A DNA stretch of 64,000 nucleotides from Sabethes cyaneus (Eukaryota; Arthropoda; Insecta; Diptera; Culicidae), in contig NC_071355.1 of the NCBI RefSeq assembly GCF_943734655.1, forward strand, positions 222,938,527-223,002,526, in the 5' to 3' direction. The notes under the pieces were generated by a model. That model had not been told where the DNA came from. It did not search any database and worked only from the letters and a program-made list of their open reading frames with translations. The translations under genes were made by a program, and so were the position numbers. The stretch's first letter is position 1. Each line of letters opens with the position of its first letter. Positions 20,384 to 31,524 of the stretch are shown here, piece by piece.

Positions 20384-20675
20384 TATACTACAGTGCAGAA
20401 CTTTCGGGGTTCTAGCTGTTCCACGCACGAAATTCAGCGATCTGCAGCTTCAGGTACCAAACATCCATTTCATGTCCTTATTTCGTCACCGTTGTCGTTG
20501 TCCATGGTGAATGATTCCCGAATGAATGAAAGCCAAATTCCCATGATTGCTCGTATAGTAAAGCTTAGTATCGACCTGAAAAGAAATGGACAAAAATATA
20601 GGCCAAGAAATGCTAAAGAAAAGAATTTCCGTTTACGATTTATTTACCATCAGTAACCTTTATTGAAGAAACTAA

Positions 20676-20916
20676 TAGCGAATTCATAAATTAACCTGGC
20701 TCAGGTCGATTAGCACTCAGTTTTAATCGAAGTGCTGACAAAGCGTTCATAAATTAATCGAGATTGCATTTCGGTTAAACTGACAGCATTCAGTTTGAAG
20801 CGAAGTTTAAAACTGTCTAGCATTACGGTTTACGGGTCGATCTGTCAAACTGCCCGTAGCGTTCAAAAATTCGGGTTCGAGTTAGCACGAACCTAGGTTA
20901 ATTTATGAATTCGCTA
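20676..20916. mobile_element. Inverted-repeat MITE, family D, copy 2
   Basis: A 241-bp copy with ends TAGCGAATTC and GAATTCGCTA, flanked by a 3-bp TAA duplication. The interior runs opposite to copy 1 at 4447-4688. Confidence 0.83.
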
Positions 20917-21367
20917 TAAATATGCTAGTCTTTGGTTTCCTCAAACATGAGGAAAAAGAATGTCATCATGATGATCACTGCAGTTTTAGCAAGTGTCACT
21001 TTACATTACCCTTGTGCCAAAGGAAAAGGCGATACAAACACAGTAAAAACTTAAGCCGCCATATTGAGAGTGAGTAGTAATGCTCTCGCTACGTGGCGTT
21101 CGTATCGCTAACAGAACGAAATTTGATTGAGACTATTACACACAACTGCGTTGCTGCGTAACTGTAAAAACCTAAATTTTGGAAACAAACAATGTCAGCA
21201 TTCTTTTGTGATTTTTTTTGTTTCCGTTTTTCATTCACCTCCAAAAGTACTGTAATATTCAAATAGTATTTAGCAGTAGCAGCTATTTTGTGATAAGCTT
21301 TGTGGTTCTTCGTAAGGACAATCAGTTGTAAAATATGGTAAATTATCGCCGGTTTCTTTTTATGCAT

Positions 21368-22072
21368 CCGTATAGTAGAATCAATATATATAGAATGCCA
21401 GTGTCGCTGTTTTTCTATAGGACTCATTGTGGTAAACATGATGCTAACAGTCTGTATCAAGTCTGTGAATCGGGAACTTCATTGTCAAAGTTGCTCATTG
21501 TTATTTATCTGTTCTTTATCTGTGCGCTGGTTGGTGCTGTCATCAGTGCGTTCTCCGCAAGGGTATGTAATCATGCTATCTCTTTCTCATGTAGGAGTGA
21601 AGAGAGCATCCTTCAACTAGTTCGCCGGCAATTAGAATTTCCATTGAATAAAGCGTTAGCCGTCACTCGAACCGAAATGTCAGAAAAAACGGTTACATTG
21701 CAATCATATGCATTTGACGTTCGTTTCAAACCCCTGGTTCTCCGCTGTGCTTTTATGCCAGTGAAATGGTTTTAAACGTTCTTTTTCTTTTCGTCCGGAT
21801 AAATAGAATCCCACAACTGCGCCCTTTTGCACCGATTTTTTCAGAAATTTGCAGCAAGCGAAGTTTCCAATCACATTACTTGGCGGCCATATTTGAAATT
21901 TTAAACTGGTTGTCAAAGTTTGACAATGAGATTCCCCTTTTGATGAATCTCAGGCACACACACATTTGCATATATAATGTAAATACATTATCTGAACATG
22001 TGTGATGTTTACCACGCGCACTGCAGCCAGCGACACTGGCATTCTATATATAATGATTATACTATCCGTATC
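21368..22072. repeat. Inverted repeats flanking about 0.6 kb
   Basis: About 21368-21410 (with ATATATATAGAATGCCAGTG and TCGCTG) recurs inverted at about 22023-22072. This may be the terminal structure of an unrecognised element. Open frames between the arms overlap on both strands and show no motif. Confidence 0.45.
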
Positions 22073-22348
22073 TGTAGCACGGCGAACAATTTCGTCCTGT
22101 ACTCCAGAATGCTACCAAAATTGTCGCTAATATCGGTATTATCGCCAAATCCCTGTGTATCCACGACCACGTCTAAGACCATCTATCGTAGTTTCACACC
22201 GAGTTCGTTAATCGCAACGAAAAATGCACCCAACTGTATCTCGGACTTTAGTCGAATATTCTAGTTGTAGATAATAACTATGGCTTTACAAATTCTACAT
22301 ACACAACTTTTTCCAATTCTGTTTGGCTAAGGTGGTACAGGCAGTAAT

Positions 22349-22459
22349 ATCCCAAGCAACAATTCGGGGTTTATTACATTCTTATGATGGCTTTTATGAC
22401 CAAAATTGGTCGTGAAAACCACAATAAGAGCACAATAAAACTCACATTGCTGCTTGGAA
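22349..22459. mobile_element. Small foldback MITE with CCAAGCAACAATT ends
   Basis: About 110 bp, largely palindromic: TATCCCAAGCAACAATT at left, AATTGTTGCTTGG-type sequence at right, with an internal GACCAAAATTGGTC palindrome. A sister is at 62316-62427, and the ends match the 1.27-kb element at 4734-6002. Confidence 0.78.
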
Positions 22460-22523
22460 TCGACCTGGAAATTAAATAAAAAGAAAACATCCAATTTAAT
22501 TCTACTATGTATATTTTATTCTT

Positions 22524-22566
22524 GACAGATACGTTTCGCCAACGACTTGCAGGCTTCCTCAGTGTC
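22524..22566 (-). ncRNA. Hammerhead-ribozyme-like motif, locus 1
   Basis: On the minus strand: GACA (stem I 5'), CTGAGGA, one extra A, GCCTGC-AAGTC-GTTGGC (stem II with one mismatch), GAAA, CGTA (shortened stem III), TC (cleavage position), TGTC (stem I 3'). It sits in a repeat ending in the TAGTAGAATTAAATTGG-type sequence shared with the other loci. Weaker than the loci at 42092 and 58567. Confidence 0.4.
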
Positions 22567-23592
22567 TGTTTTTGAACTATTGAGTTTCACTCAAGAGCAA
22601 ATATATAAATCAATTCATCCATATGGCTGTCAACGGTGTTTTTCACCACCTATGAGTTGATTTTTGCGAACGTGATGTACTGAAATTCGAATGTAACGAC
22701 TCAAAGGCGTATTATCTAGCAATGTCTGAACTAAACTGTTAAACTATAGCCAACTATATCGACCTTTAAAAACTTTACAAAAAGATTAGTGTAATTGTTT
22801 TTTTTTGCTTAGTATTATTAATTTGTGTGTTCGATTTAGTCATCAAGTATCTATTTTCGTTATTGTGTTTTCCTTGACCTGATATAAAGTTGTAAACTAA
22901 ACGTTACCGTGACAAATAAACAAACAAGGCCATTGCAAATAATTTCAAAAGTTTTCACACCCCCCTCCCACTTGGAAATTGGCTTGAAAACTCGAGGGGC
23001 AAAAAAATTCGAACAACGAAATTTCCGAAAATCGGCCGAAAAATTTTTCTTTCGTTTTTGTCTTTTTTCGTATAAATTTTCGCATGGAAAATAATAATGT
23101 ATATATTAAAAGCAAAAATATATTTGGTTTTCATGTTTAAACTTTGAGTAAAAATGCCTCAAATCAATATTTTTTTTGCTCGATTAAAAAAATCTTTGTT
23201 TTTTTTACCCCCCCTTCAGTGGCCCAACACCGGAAGGACAAAAACTTTATAAAATATTTGTAATGGCCCAAATTACAAATGTATTCATATACTTTAAGTT
23301 ACGGGAAACGACAGTTTCCTTACTGTCTTTTATTTAGTTAACAATATTCACATTTATCGTTTGAACTCATATTTTAAGTCACTGCAAACTTCCGCCAGAC
23401 GTCCAATTATCGGCTATATTTGCAAATTATTCACATCAACTCCAAATTTTGCCCTAATTGTTCAATTTACGGCATCATTCGAATGGAGAATTTTGGTATC
23501 GTTTGCGGTATCTTTGCGTGATTCCATTTGTGAATCAAGCATACTTTTGAATTTGGTTATCTTTATTGTTTAGTCAATCGTAGTGTACTCGG

Positions 23593-23720
23593 GTCGGTGA
23601 ACTGGGTAGCGTTCACACCTCTCACGCCAAAGACCCGGGTTCAAATACCAATCCCCGTAGAAGTCACGAATGACCAGAGCTATTAAAGTGACTAAAATGA
23701 CACAAAAAATAAAAATAAAA
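23593..23720 (+). mobile_element. tRNA-derived SINE, copy 1
   Basis: A tRNA-like head with an A-box-like GGTGAACTGGGTAG and B-box GGGTTCAAATACC near 23636-23648, then a shared body (AAGTCACGAATGACC, AAAGTGACTA) and an A-rich tail. The body is shared with the copy at about 61532-61660. Resembles the Feilai-type SINEs of Aedes, by memory of that family's general form. Confidence 0.7.
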
Positions 23721-24948
23721 GTTAATTATTTGTTTATTTAGGTACCTATTCTATTTCTCGATATTTGCTTCAGAATACCGAAATAAACCAATGTGGTAGA
23801 AACTTAAATGTTTCAAATTCAGGCATTTCACATTGCTTCGCTAAAACGACATGCCAAGTCCAAGATAATCATTTGTGATTGCATGTAAGCGAAAGGAGAT
23901 TGAAATCTACAAGTGACAAATGACTACAACCATAGCTACGGTATGGTAACATATAGCTTACAAGTAACTTTAACGTTATCAAGCAGCAAGCGTTGCTATC
24001 GCAACCACGCGTTGAAGATTTACGAACGGATGATAAACATGAGAGAGTTGATAAAAACATAGAAAAGAAAAAAAGTGGACTCCATGTGATTGAGTGAATG
24101 AACGAATAGGAGATGTAAACAAACCATGTGAGACAGGTAGTCTACCATGCAGGCGCACGCGCAGGTGATGAACACATATAATGAATAATTTTGACAGACA
24201 TTTTTGCACCCATCTCCGGGATTTCTGAAATTCCATAGAATTTTGTCAGCCACCGACTGGAGTGGAGTGCCATCGCAATTAAAACTTATCAAAGAAAACA
24301 TAAAAAAGTGATTTTAAGTACTTTTTAAAGCTGTTAAGGAGAACAATTTTGTGCAATATTAAATGATAATCTGGAAAATAATTGTTTTACATCGTGATAT
24401 TGACATGATCTAAAGAATTTTAGTTGTCCGGAACGTACAGTACTTTTAAAATAATCGACGGTATCCAATAAAAGAAGTCTGATTTCGATAATCTTGCAAA
24501 GCAACGTCGATTTGGCCTACAAATGACATACGTTTACCATCCTGCTAAAACTGCAGATATGTGATATTCCGCATTATATCATCGACGGGTGGGATTTTCT
24601 TTTGCATAAAAAGTTTCCCTCGTCTTCTTATTCTTTTTATACCGGGAGAACTGCTGCTTCAGTGCATACCTTACAGGCGCAACCAGACTGTACTATGTAG
24701 AGCAGACTCACAACGTCAGTGTAACATAAATCATGTCGCGATAATATAGAAAGAGGATTGAAAAATCGTTATTGCACAATCATTGTCGCTTTGAATTTAG
24801 CACAATTTGAAACGATGTAGGGTCAGATAGCTAACAGACTCAACTTCGCTGTCATTCCAGTAAATATTGTTCGGCATAATCTTATAATTTTGAATTAAAT
24901 CAAAATTGAAATTAAAATTTATTCTTGTCGCGAATTAAGTACAGAACC
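23721..24948. other. No gene recognised; upstream flank of Cep104
   Basis: Short overlapping open frames only. The last few hundred bases should contain the Cep104 promoter and 5' UTR. The start codon context ACAGAACCATGG is a good initiation context. No TATA box was assigned. Confidence 0.4.
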
Positions 24949-27900
24949 ATGGCCAAGAAAATTCCTTTTAAAGTAGTGTTCGCTTCGGGTAAGTTAACGG
25001 TTATTAGTGATTTTTATTATCACTATTGAATTGCATCAATATATAATTATATATTTTTTGTCAATTCATCAAATTTTTAGACGAAGATTCGGACTATCCG
25101 GCAAGTGAGCTAAACAGTCACAGTCCAACAGTTCACGGTTGGCGATCAAATCCGACTAGTCCGGTATCACCGAAGGAGATTGTCCTTCGGTTCTTCAATC
25201 CAGCCCGAATCGTGCGAATACAAGTCCTGGCCCATCAATACTACATCCGTGAGTATAGATGAATCTCCTTTGACATAAGATAAATCTTGTTCATTGCTCG
25301 AAACATGCTTTTGCGCAATGTGTTACTCACAAAAATTCATTCCGATGAACATTTAATGTTTCGTTCTGTTTAGCATTTGGTTCCTCTGTTTACTAGATCA
25401 ACACGTGGCAACTATTTATTTAGTAAACGTTTGCGCTATATGTATTCTAAATCCGTTGTGCGTTTCACGTGCGGAGCCTTTTAAATGCTTGCTTCATTTT
25501 TTCAGCGGAACGCATTGAGCTTTGGATTCACTATTCAAGCAAGAATGCACCGAGTACACCATCTAGCCAAAGCTTCGAATACATGGGCTTCGTAGCTCTT
25601 TCGGACAACTCGAACACCAACTACGCGTCTCGTGAGTTACAAAGTGTAACGGTAGCTCCAAAAGTTGGTTCGCATTTGAAGCTACGTCTTGGCCCTGCTT
25701 ATCCAAACAATTTCAATAAAAACAACCAAGTTGCTTTGTTGGCAATCAATATTCTAGGCGAAGAACTATCCACTGACGAGCTGGCGTCCATACAATCCAA
25801 CACGGCCCTACTTAGCATGACGCCAACAAATATTGATACACTAACCAGCACTTTGAATTCGATGTGTGATGATTTATCATACTCTATGTACGTAGAAGAA
25901 AGTATTTGCGATGTTGTCCGGAAGATGGAAGTGTTGAAACTTCAAGCAGTTCAAGGTGAGCGCAAAAATCAATTGAGTTTCCGAAATATTATACTTCTTC
26001 GTTTAATTTTACCAATTATTTATTATTCGGACAGATACATGTTTCGTCTCCGACTTGCATGGTTTATCATTGTTTGTTTCGAAACAGACGCTGACGAAAT
26101 GTCCAATTCGGAGACGGAGAAAAGTATTTGCAGAAGAAGAACATTCGTAAATCAAATAACTTTTGGATTTTACAGACGAACGTTTTGAATACGCCAGAAA
26201 GCTGAAGCTTTGCATGACTGCTTTACGTACGGCAGGGGAGCGACTCGGGCGATATGCACTGGCTAAGCGACAAGCTGTTCAGCAGGAAGATTTTAGTACG
26301 GCGAGACTACGTAAAGAGCAGATTGAGATGTACAGAAAAGCGGTGTTTGATCAACTGAAGATTGATATTTTGCTTCAATATGATAAAAGTGTAACGAGTA
26401 ACGATTCCTGTTCGGAACTGTACGCATCGAAACCGACGTTGCCTTCACCACCTAGCTTACAAGATGTCGCCAGTGCATTATCTGAGACTACTTTACCCGT
26501 AATGGCGGAAGTGACGGTTAAGCAGCACGTGCTTTTAGATGCTGCTGATTCTACTACCAATTCAACTAACTCTGGCTCCAGCTGCGGTGCAGCTATGAAT
26601 AGAACACAAGACGTAGCAAAGGTGCAACATTCGTTGGGCAGACCTGAAGACATCCCGAATTCCCCAATGTTAAGTCATAAAGGACGCAGTCCTATGCGTT
26701 CACCTACCAATACGGGTTCCTTACGTCGACGCAATAAAAGTGCACCACGCAACAGCTACGAGGACTACGACGAGCGAGCGATCTCTACTCTAGGGTTTGC
26801 TACTGAATTTTAATAGCAATATAGCAAGATTTCTAGCATTAACATCTTGTCTTCTCGTTTTTGGTTTCACAGTGCGCATACAAATGATTTTCTAAGAGAA
26901 TGTCAAGGAACGGCAATGATTGAAAGTGATTCCGGTAAGGTACGTTCGAAGCTGAACGATAGAGAAAAGAGACAAGCTGCTTTGCCTATTTTGATTTTTG
27001 GGATGGAGTTGGTTGAGTTGATTTACTCGCGACAATTTACCGACCGAGAAGAAGGACTTGTGAGGTTGAGAGGTATTTTGAAGCGTGACGGTGAAGACGT
27101 TCTCTCGGCAGGACCGAACAAAATTTGTCGAAGTGCCACGCTGTTGTTGCACCGTGGGGTACGTGATGCCGTATTCTCCGTGTTTAGTCAAGCAACGGAA
27201 ACTGTCAGGATGCTATTTACAGATTTTGTGCCAAACCGGTAAGTTTAATGCGGACTTAGCTTAACACGTGATTAATAAATTAAACTGCTTTTTTTCAGGG
27301 TATCACAAAGTGAAGTAGGTCGATCGGTGGATCGACTTCTTCCCGAACTGTTATCAAAAAGTGGAGATCCTTCTGCGAGAGTTCACACGTTGGCCCAACA
27401 TACTATTTTGAGCATTGCAGCATGTCAGGAAGTCAGGGATCAGCACTTGATCGCACCGGCGTTGTCCAGACCAGTAGGTAGTGGTACTCATCCACGCCTA
27501 GCGTTAAGTCGAATGCAGATGTTGGAACAGTTGGTGTTGAGTCAAGGAATATCCAGCGATAAGCAAAGCGGGTTAGCGTGCAGAACACTCTCTGAGTCAG
27601 GTTGCTCCGGTATTCATCATCCAGCAGAATCAGTCCGGAAGGTAGCTGAGCGTGTCTTGCTTTTGGTCTACAAGGTAAATCCAAGACTTGTAAGAAAGCA
27701 ATTACCTCCCGATGATGACATCACCCGGAGAAACCTTCTTTATCGACAACTTTTCACCGAGTTTGATAAGATCGATCTGCAGGTAGGATAATGGGCCATA
27801 TTCAGATAAAATTTTCAAGAGTTTCGGTTTTCAGCGCAAAAAAGAAATGCTAGAAAACAAACAGTTCAGTGGTCCAACTTCATTTGCCGGTATTTCTTCT

Positions 27901-28916
27901 CCACCGATGTCTAATAGTTCGAAGAGTTCACCTCCAGTAGAAGTACGCAGCCGGGCGCTCCGTTACGATAGTGCCGGTGCAGTCGGTCGGTCAATTGTTA
28001 GTTTTTCCGACAGTACACACTCTTGCTGGCAGTCTGAACTCAGTTCATTGAAATTGCAGGATTCCAACTTAAGTCCAGTAAGACGACCCGATTCAGCTGG
28101 AATCATCAAGAGTAAAAGCGGGCACGCCATTGGACATCATCATCATCATCATTGGTCCGGGGAGGAGCGTTGTGAAAGTTCCTATTATGAAAAACCAGAC
28201 TGCAATGGGAAGGACATGGAGGTGGGATCCAAACAAAAGCTTAGTCAACCCAGAACAATGATCTATGACAGCACAGTGGGATTCTTAGAGTCCGAAAATG
28301 GCGCCGGATCGAGAAAGAGTTCAAACTCTGACTCCTTTGAAGGCAGTGACAATGAAATGTCTGAAAGAATGGTTACATCTGCTATCGTTAAAACTAATTT
28401 TATTTTTTAAATTTTAGCCGCTGTCCATTTTGCGACTGGATATGCCACGGAGATCCCACGCAATTAGATAAGCACTATTGGAAGTCATGCCCAGTATTAA
28501 CTAAATGTCCCCAGTGTAGTCAAATATTGGAGGTAGCAGCAGTTACTGCACATCTAATAAGTAATACCAGCCGAAAAATATTTTATAGCATTTTTCTGAT
28601 TATTAAATCTCATTGCAGATGAATGCGAAGCCAAAACGAGTTATGTTACCTGTGAGCGGTGCACTGAATCGGTTCATAAAGATCTTTATGAATACCATAT
28701 GATGGAAGACTTTTGTCGAGGTTGTTTGTTGATTTGACACGTGTAGCCATCTTTGCTTATCTAGTTTTTGTTATATATTCAGAACTTACCACCGGTGCTG
28801 CCCGTTGCCCGCTATGTCACGATGATGTACTTTTGCCTTTGGACGGTGGCTGGAAGCGCCATTTGCTAAGCCGTTCGGGCTGTCTTGGAAATTCTCGAAG
28901 GCGTGCTAATGTTTAA
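24949..28916 (+). CDS. Cep104: Centrosomal protein of 104 kDa homologue (ciliary-tip TOG protein)
   Basis: Ten exons join in frame to 1009 residues: 24949-24988, 25081-25248, 25506-25955, 26176-26794, 26873-27238, 27299-27782, 27835-28358, 28418-28560, 28619-28720, 28783-28916. Known role: CEP104 binds tubulin at ciliary tips and growing microtubule ends. Domains in order: N-terminal jelly-roll (KKIPFKVVFAS, IVLRFFNPARIVRIQVLAHQ, NQVALLAINILGE); a coiled coil from about residue 220 (ARKLKLCMTALRTAGERLGR); a Ser/Thr-rich linker; a TOG array at about 430-735 (VELIYSRQFTDREEGLVRLR); a low-complexity segment; then clustered CxxC zinc fingers from about 886 to 1000 (RCPFCDWICH, CPQC, CERC, CPLCHDD). 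A natural run of six His lies at 28135-28152. Donors of exons 4 (GG|GTTTGC) and 7 (AT|GTCTGA) are weak, chosen because they alone keep frame. Slightly longer than human CEP104 (925). Confidence 0.88.
26030..26140. ncRNA. Paired hammerhead-like motifs in Cep104 intron 3, locus 2
   Basis: Within the 220-bp intron 25956-26175 a degenerate minus-strand copy (26030-26076: GAAACATGTATCTGTC end, CATGCAAGTCGG stem-II region, box mutated to ATGATAA) faces a plus-strand copy (about 26085-26140: ACAGACGCTGACGA start, then a diverged GGAGACGGAGAAAAG). The two are tail to tail. Neither looks intact. They show that the repeat inserts in genic DNA. Confidence 0.3.
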
Positions 28917-30062
28917 TTGTGTTACCAATTTCAGCATAACGGTGAGCCAAGATTATCGAGGTCAGCGAGCTTTAGATGTCTAATTTTCCCGATTCGCTAG
29001 TAGATTCAAAAGAAGAAAGTAGATAGATTTTTCAAAGTTCAAGCAAAAATCAGACATGCACCAGCACAGAGAAGCAAGTTCTAAATCACAGTTTTGAAAA
29101 TTAGACGTGGCTTTACGGAATCTCTTTAGAAGTGGTAACTACAAATTTGAAAGTAGATTATCGTACAATATTCTGATAGTACATTTTTGACTCATGGAAC
29201 AAACTCGAACATCAAAGCTGTTTTAATAGGATCTCAGCTCTAATACCAACTGTTAGTGCAATTATAAATCTAATCAAGTTTAAGCAAGAATTTTTAGTAA
29301 AAACAAACAACTCATTCCACTACTGACAATTCAATGTACCAACAATTTTGTTATTGTTTTCTTTTATTGATTGTGAATTGTTTACTAGAATTTGACAATT
29401 ATTCCTCCCTAACAAACATCCGAGTTACTCTGTCCAGAACGCGAAACCGTGAAAGTATTTCCCGTCCTCACAAGAATTTAATAAATTTAACTTTTTGAAA
29501 TCCAGCCTCGTTGTGTGTAATTGATTGTCCGATTCCCCTAATTTTGTTTTATGGCTTGAGCGCTATCAATAACAGTCGAAATACGCTGTATATATATTTT
29601 GAATTGGTGACAGCAATACATTTTTTCCATAAATCTGAGGATGTTTTACAAAACATTTCAAAAATCCAAGCTGTACAATTTTTGAGATGTGATTGTTTAA
29701 AGAAACTAAAGAAGAAACAAAAGTATATTTGACAAGCAAATAATTTTTCTTAAATGAAAAAAAAAACCATGCGTCTCCATTACGCAGAAAAATTATGATA
29801 GAAACTACAATTACCAGTTGTTGAGTTCAACTTGTATTATATTTTTGAATGAAAAAAATATTGTTTAAACTGAATTCAAACTCCGTTTGGTTCTACTAAA
29901 TCGTTTATAAACCCAAAAATACATATTTTGGATTCTACAATTTTTTCTTTGATAGAAACTAGCTGTTATTCGAAATAATAAACCTTATTGAACAACTTGG
30001 TCTAGAGGTGGCGGTTTCCTAGGAGAGCATGCATCATATTTTCAATAACAATACATGAACGT
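28917..30062. other. Intergenic, AT-rich, no gene recognised
   Basis: Downstream of Cep104. An AATAAA-like word occurs near 29480 (TTTAATAAATTTAAC), a possible poly(A) signal. Homopolymer runs and short frames only. Confidence 0.4.
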
Positions 30063-30191
30063 ATAGGGTAACCAACCTATTTTGGACCCCATCAGCAGCT
30101 GTACATAATTTGGACACTTCCATTTGATTTTGCTGTAAGTGTCCAAATTATGTACAGCTGTTGAAGGGGTCCAAAATACGTTGGTTACCCT
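30063..30191. repeat. Foldback element with TAGGGTAACCAAC ends
   Basis: Arms of about 50 bp (TAGGGTAACCAAC, TATTTTGGACCCC, AGCTGTACATAATTTGGACA) are mirrored on the right side around a short TTTGATTTTGC-type loop. A strong potential hairpin, probably a small palindromic MITE. Confidence 0.75.
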
Positions 30192-30298
30192 ACTCTTTCA
30201 GACTTTCAAACATTATTAATGGAAATGTGCATGTTTTGTTGATAGATTGTTGACTTTATTACCAGGTGCACGGAATTATGCCCCCGAATTAAAATCTC

Positions 30299-30400
30299 CC
30301 AGATGGCATCGAGGTACGACGCTGGTCTAGCAAGCCAGTCGTCGTATGTTCGAATCTCAGCTGGGAAAGGTTATTAGAATCAATAGTTATGGTTAATAAT
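30299..30400 (+). mobile_element. tRNA-derived SINE fragment, second family
   Basis: GATGGCATCGAGGTACGACG looks like an A-box head and ATGTTCGAATCTC is the B box. The motif CCAGTCGTCGTATGTTC and a shared body (TTAGAATCAATAG) recur at about 52088-52170, and a weaker relative is at 35035-35110. Confidence 0.6.
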
Positions 30401-30605
30401 GTCGTACTTTTTTGGCGCTTGATATTTTTGGTATTATTTATTTATAATAATCGCCCAAATATTTTTATTTTTCAGTGCCTTTCATCTCAAAATCTCAATT
30501 ATCAATTATCTCAATTATCTTAAAATAATGAAGATTTACACATGGTTGATTAATGGATTTCAATAACATTTTTGCACATTTTTGTTTTACAAAAATGTTG
30601 CGCCA

Positions 30606-30733
30606 CATTTCAATAGGGTCCAAGTCTAACTTGTAAACAAACCGAGTGAGGGTTCTTTTTTGTATGATGGCGCAGCAAAAAACAACCCTCACTCGGCTTG
30701 TTTACAAGTTGGACTTGGGTCCTATTGAAATGT
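30606..30733. repeat. Foldback repeat related to family C
   Basis: Inverted arms (CAATAGGGTCCAAGTCTAAC, TTGTAAACAAACCGAGTGAG on the left, complements on the right) around ATGGCGCAGCAAAAAA. The layout and the GAGTGAGGGTT word mirror the foldback at 12003-12157. Confidence 0.72.
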
Positions 30734-31149
30734 TGGTCATCAAATCTCTGCATATCTGGCATTGTTGTTCGGGACCCCAATAACGCAGAAGTGGGCATCC
30801 ATAGTACTAAATGAAAAATACAAGTTTTTAAATGTTCACAAGGTTTAAACAAAATCGGGCCACTTAAATTTCAGGTTAACTTTTTTATGGAATTATTAAA
30901 ACTTGACTAAAAACATTCTTCAAAAAACTTTAAAAATCTAGCAGCACTATTCTTATCTAGATCACCTTATTGTCTTGCGGCGACGGCGCAACCACTGTGA
31001 CGTACTACCATCAACACAAGCTGTTTTGCTGTTTCTCTTGTTTCCCTCTTTGTGTGTGGATCTGGCTTTCCGCGCGTGTAGTATTGTTGTGTTCATACAA
31101 GATGGCGATATTAAAAATCTGTAAACATTGCATTCATTGAACAGGCAGG

Positions 31150-31524
31150 AAAGTGACAAGCATTGGGCACATCGCAGCTCCAGCTCCAGCACAACGCTCA
31201 GTGGTGTTGGTGACCACGGACAAGGGTAACATTGCGTGTGTGCTGCTGTCACGCTGTGTATACGGACGGTGTACATTGCATCCCAAACACATTCGCGCGG
31301 AGACGTATAGCCTGATCTATTCGTGTGTGATATTCGCTGTCGCCGCGACGGTCGTGAAAATCGATTCGACGTGAATCTCGGCTCGGGGTTGTGCGTGGTG
31401 GAGTTTTAGTGATTTTTTGTGTGAAATTTCTTAGTGAAAACTCGTGCAGATCGGTATAAACTACATAATTTGTCTTGCCATACAGAAAACGGGAGCGGAG
31501 TGTAGTGTTTTTGTGCTATAGTTT
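31150..31524 (+). promoter_or_regulatory. Putative 5' UTR and promoter of the long-intron gene
   Basis: CpG-containing, less AT-rich than its surroundings, with a candidate arthropod initiator (CGCTCAGTGG near 31195) and no long frame. It runs into the short coding segment ending at the CTTCAG|GTAAGG donor. The transcription start is not determined. Confidence 0.35.

Noticed and set aside
21335..21775. 146-codon frame in the 21-kb region
   Set aside because: It starts within an inverted-repeat arm, overlaps opposite-strand frames and lacks recognisable features.
25469..26188. A single 239-codon ORF as a separate gene
   Set aside because: It runs through a splice acceptor at 25505 and a donor at 25956. 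Only the middle part is Cep104 exon 3; the ends are intron.
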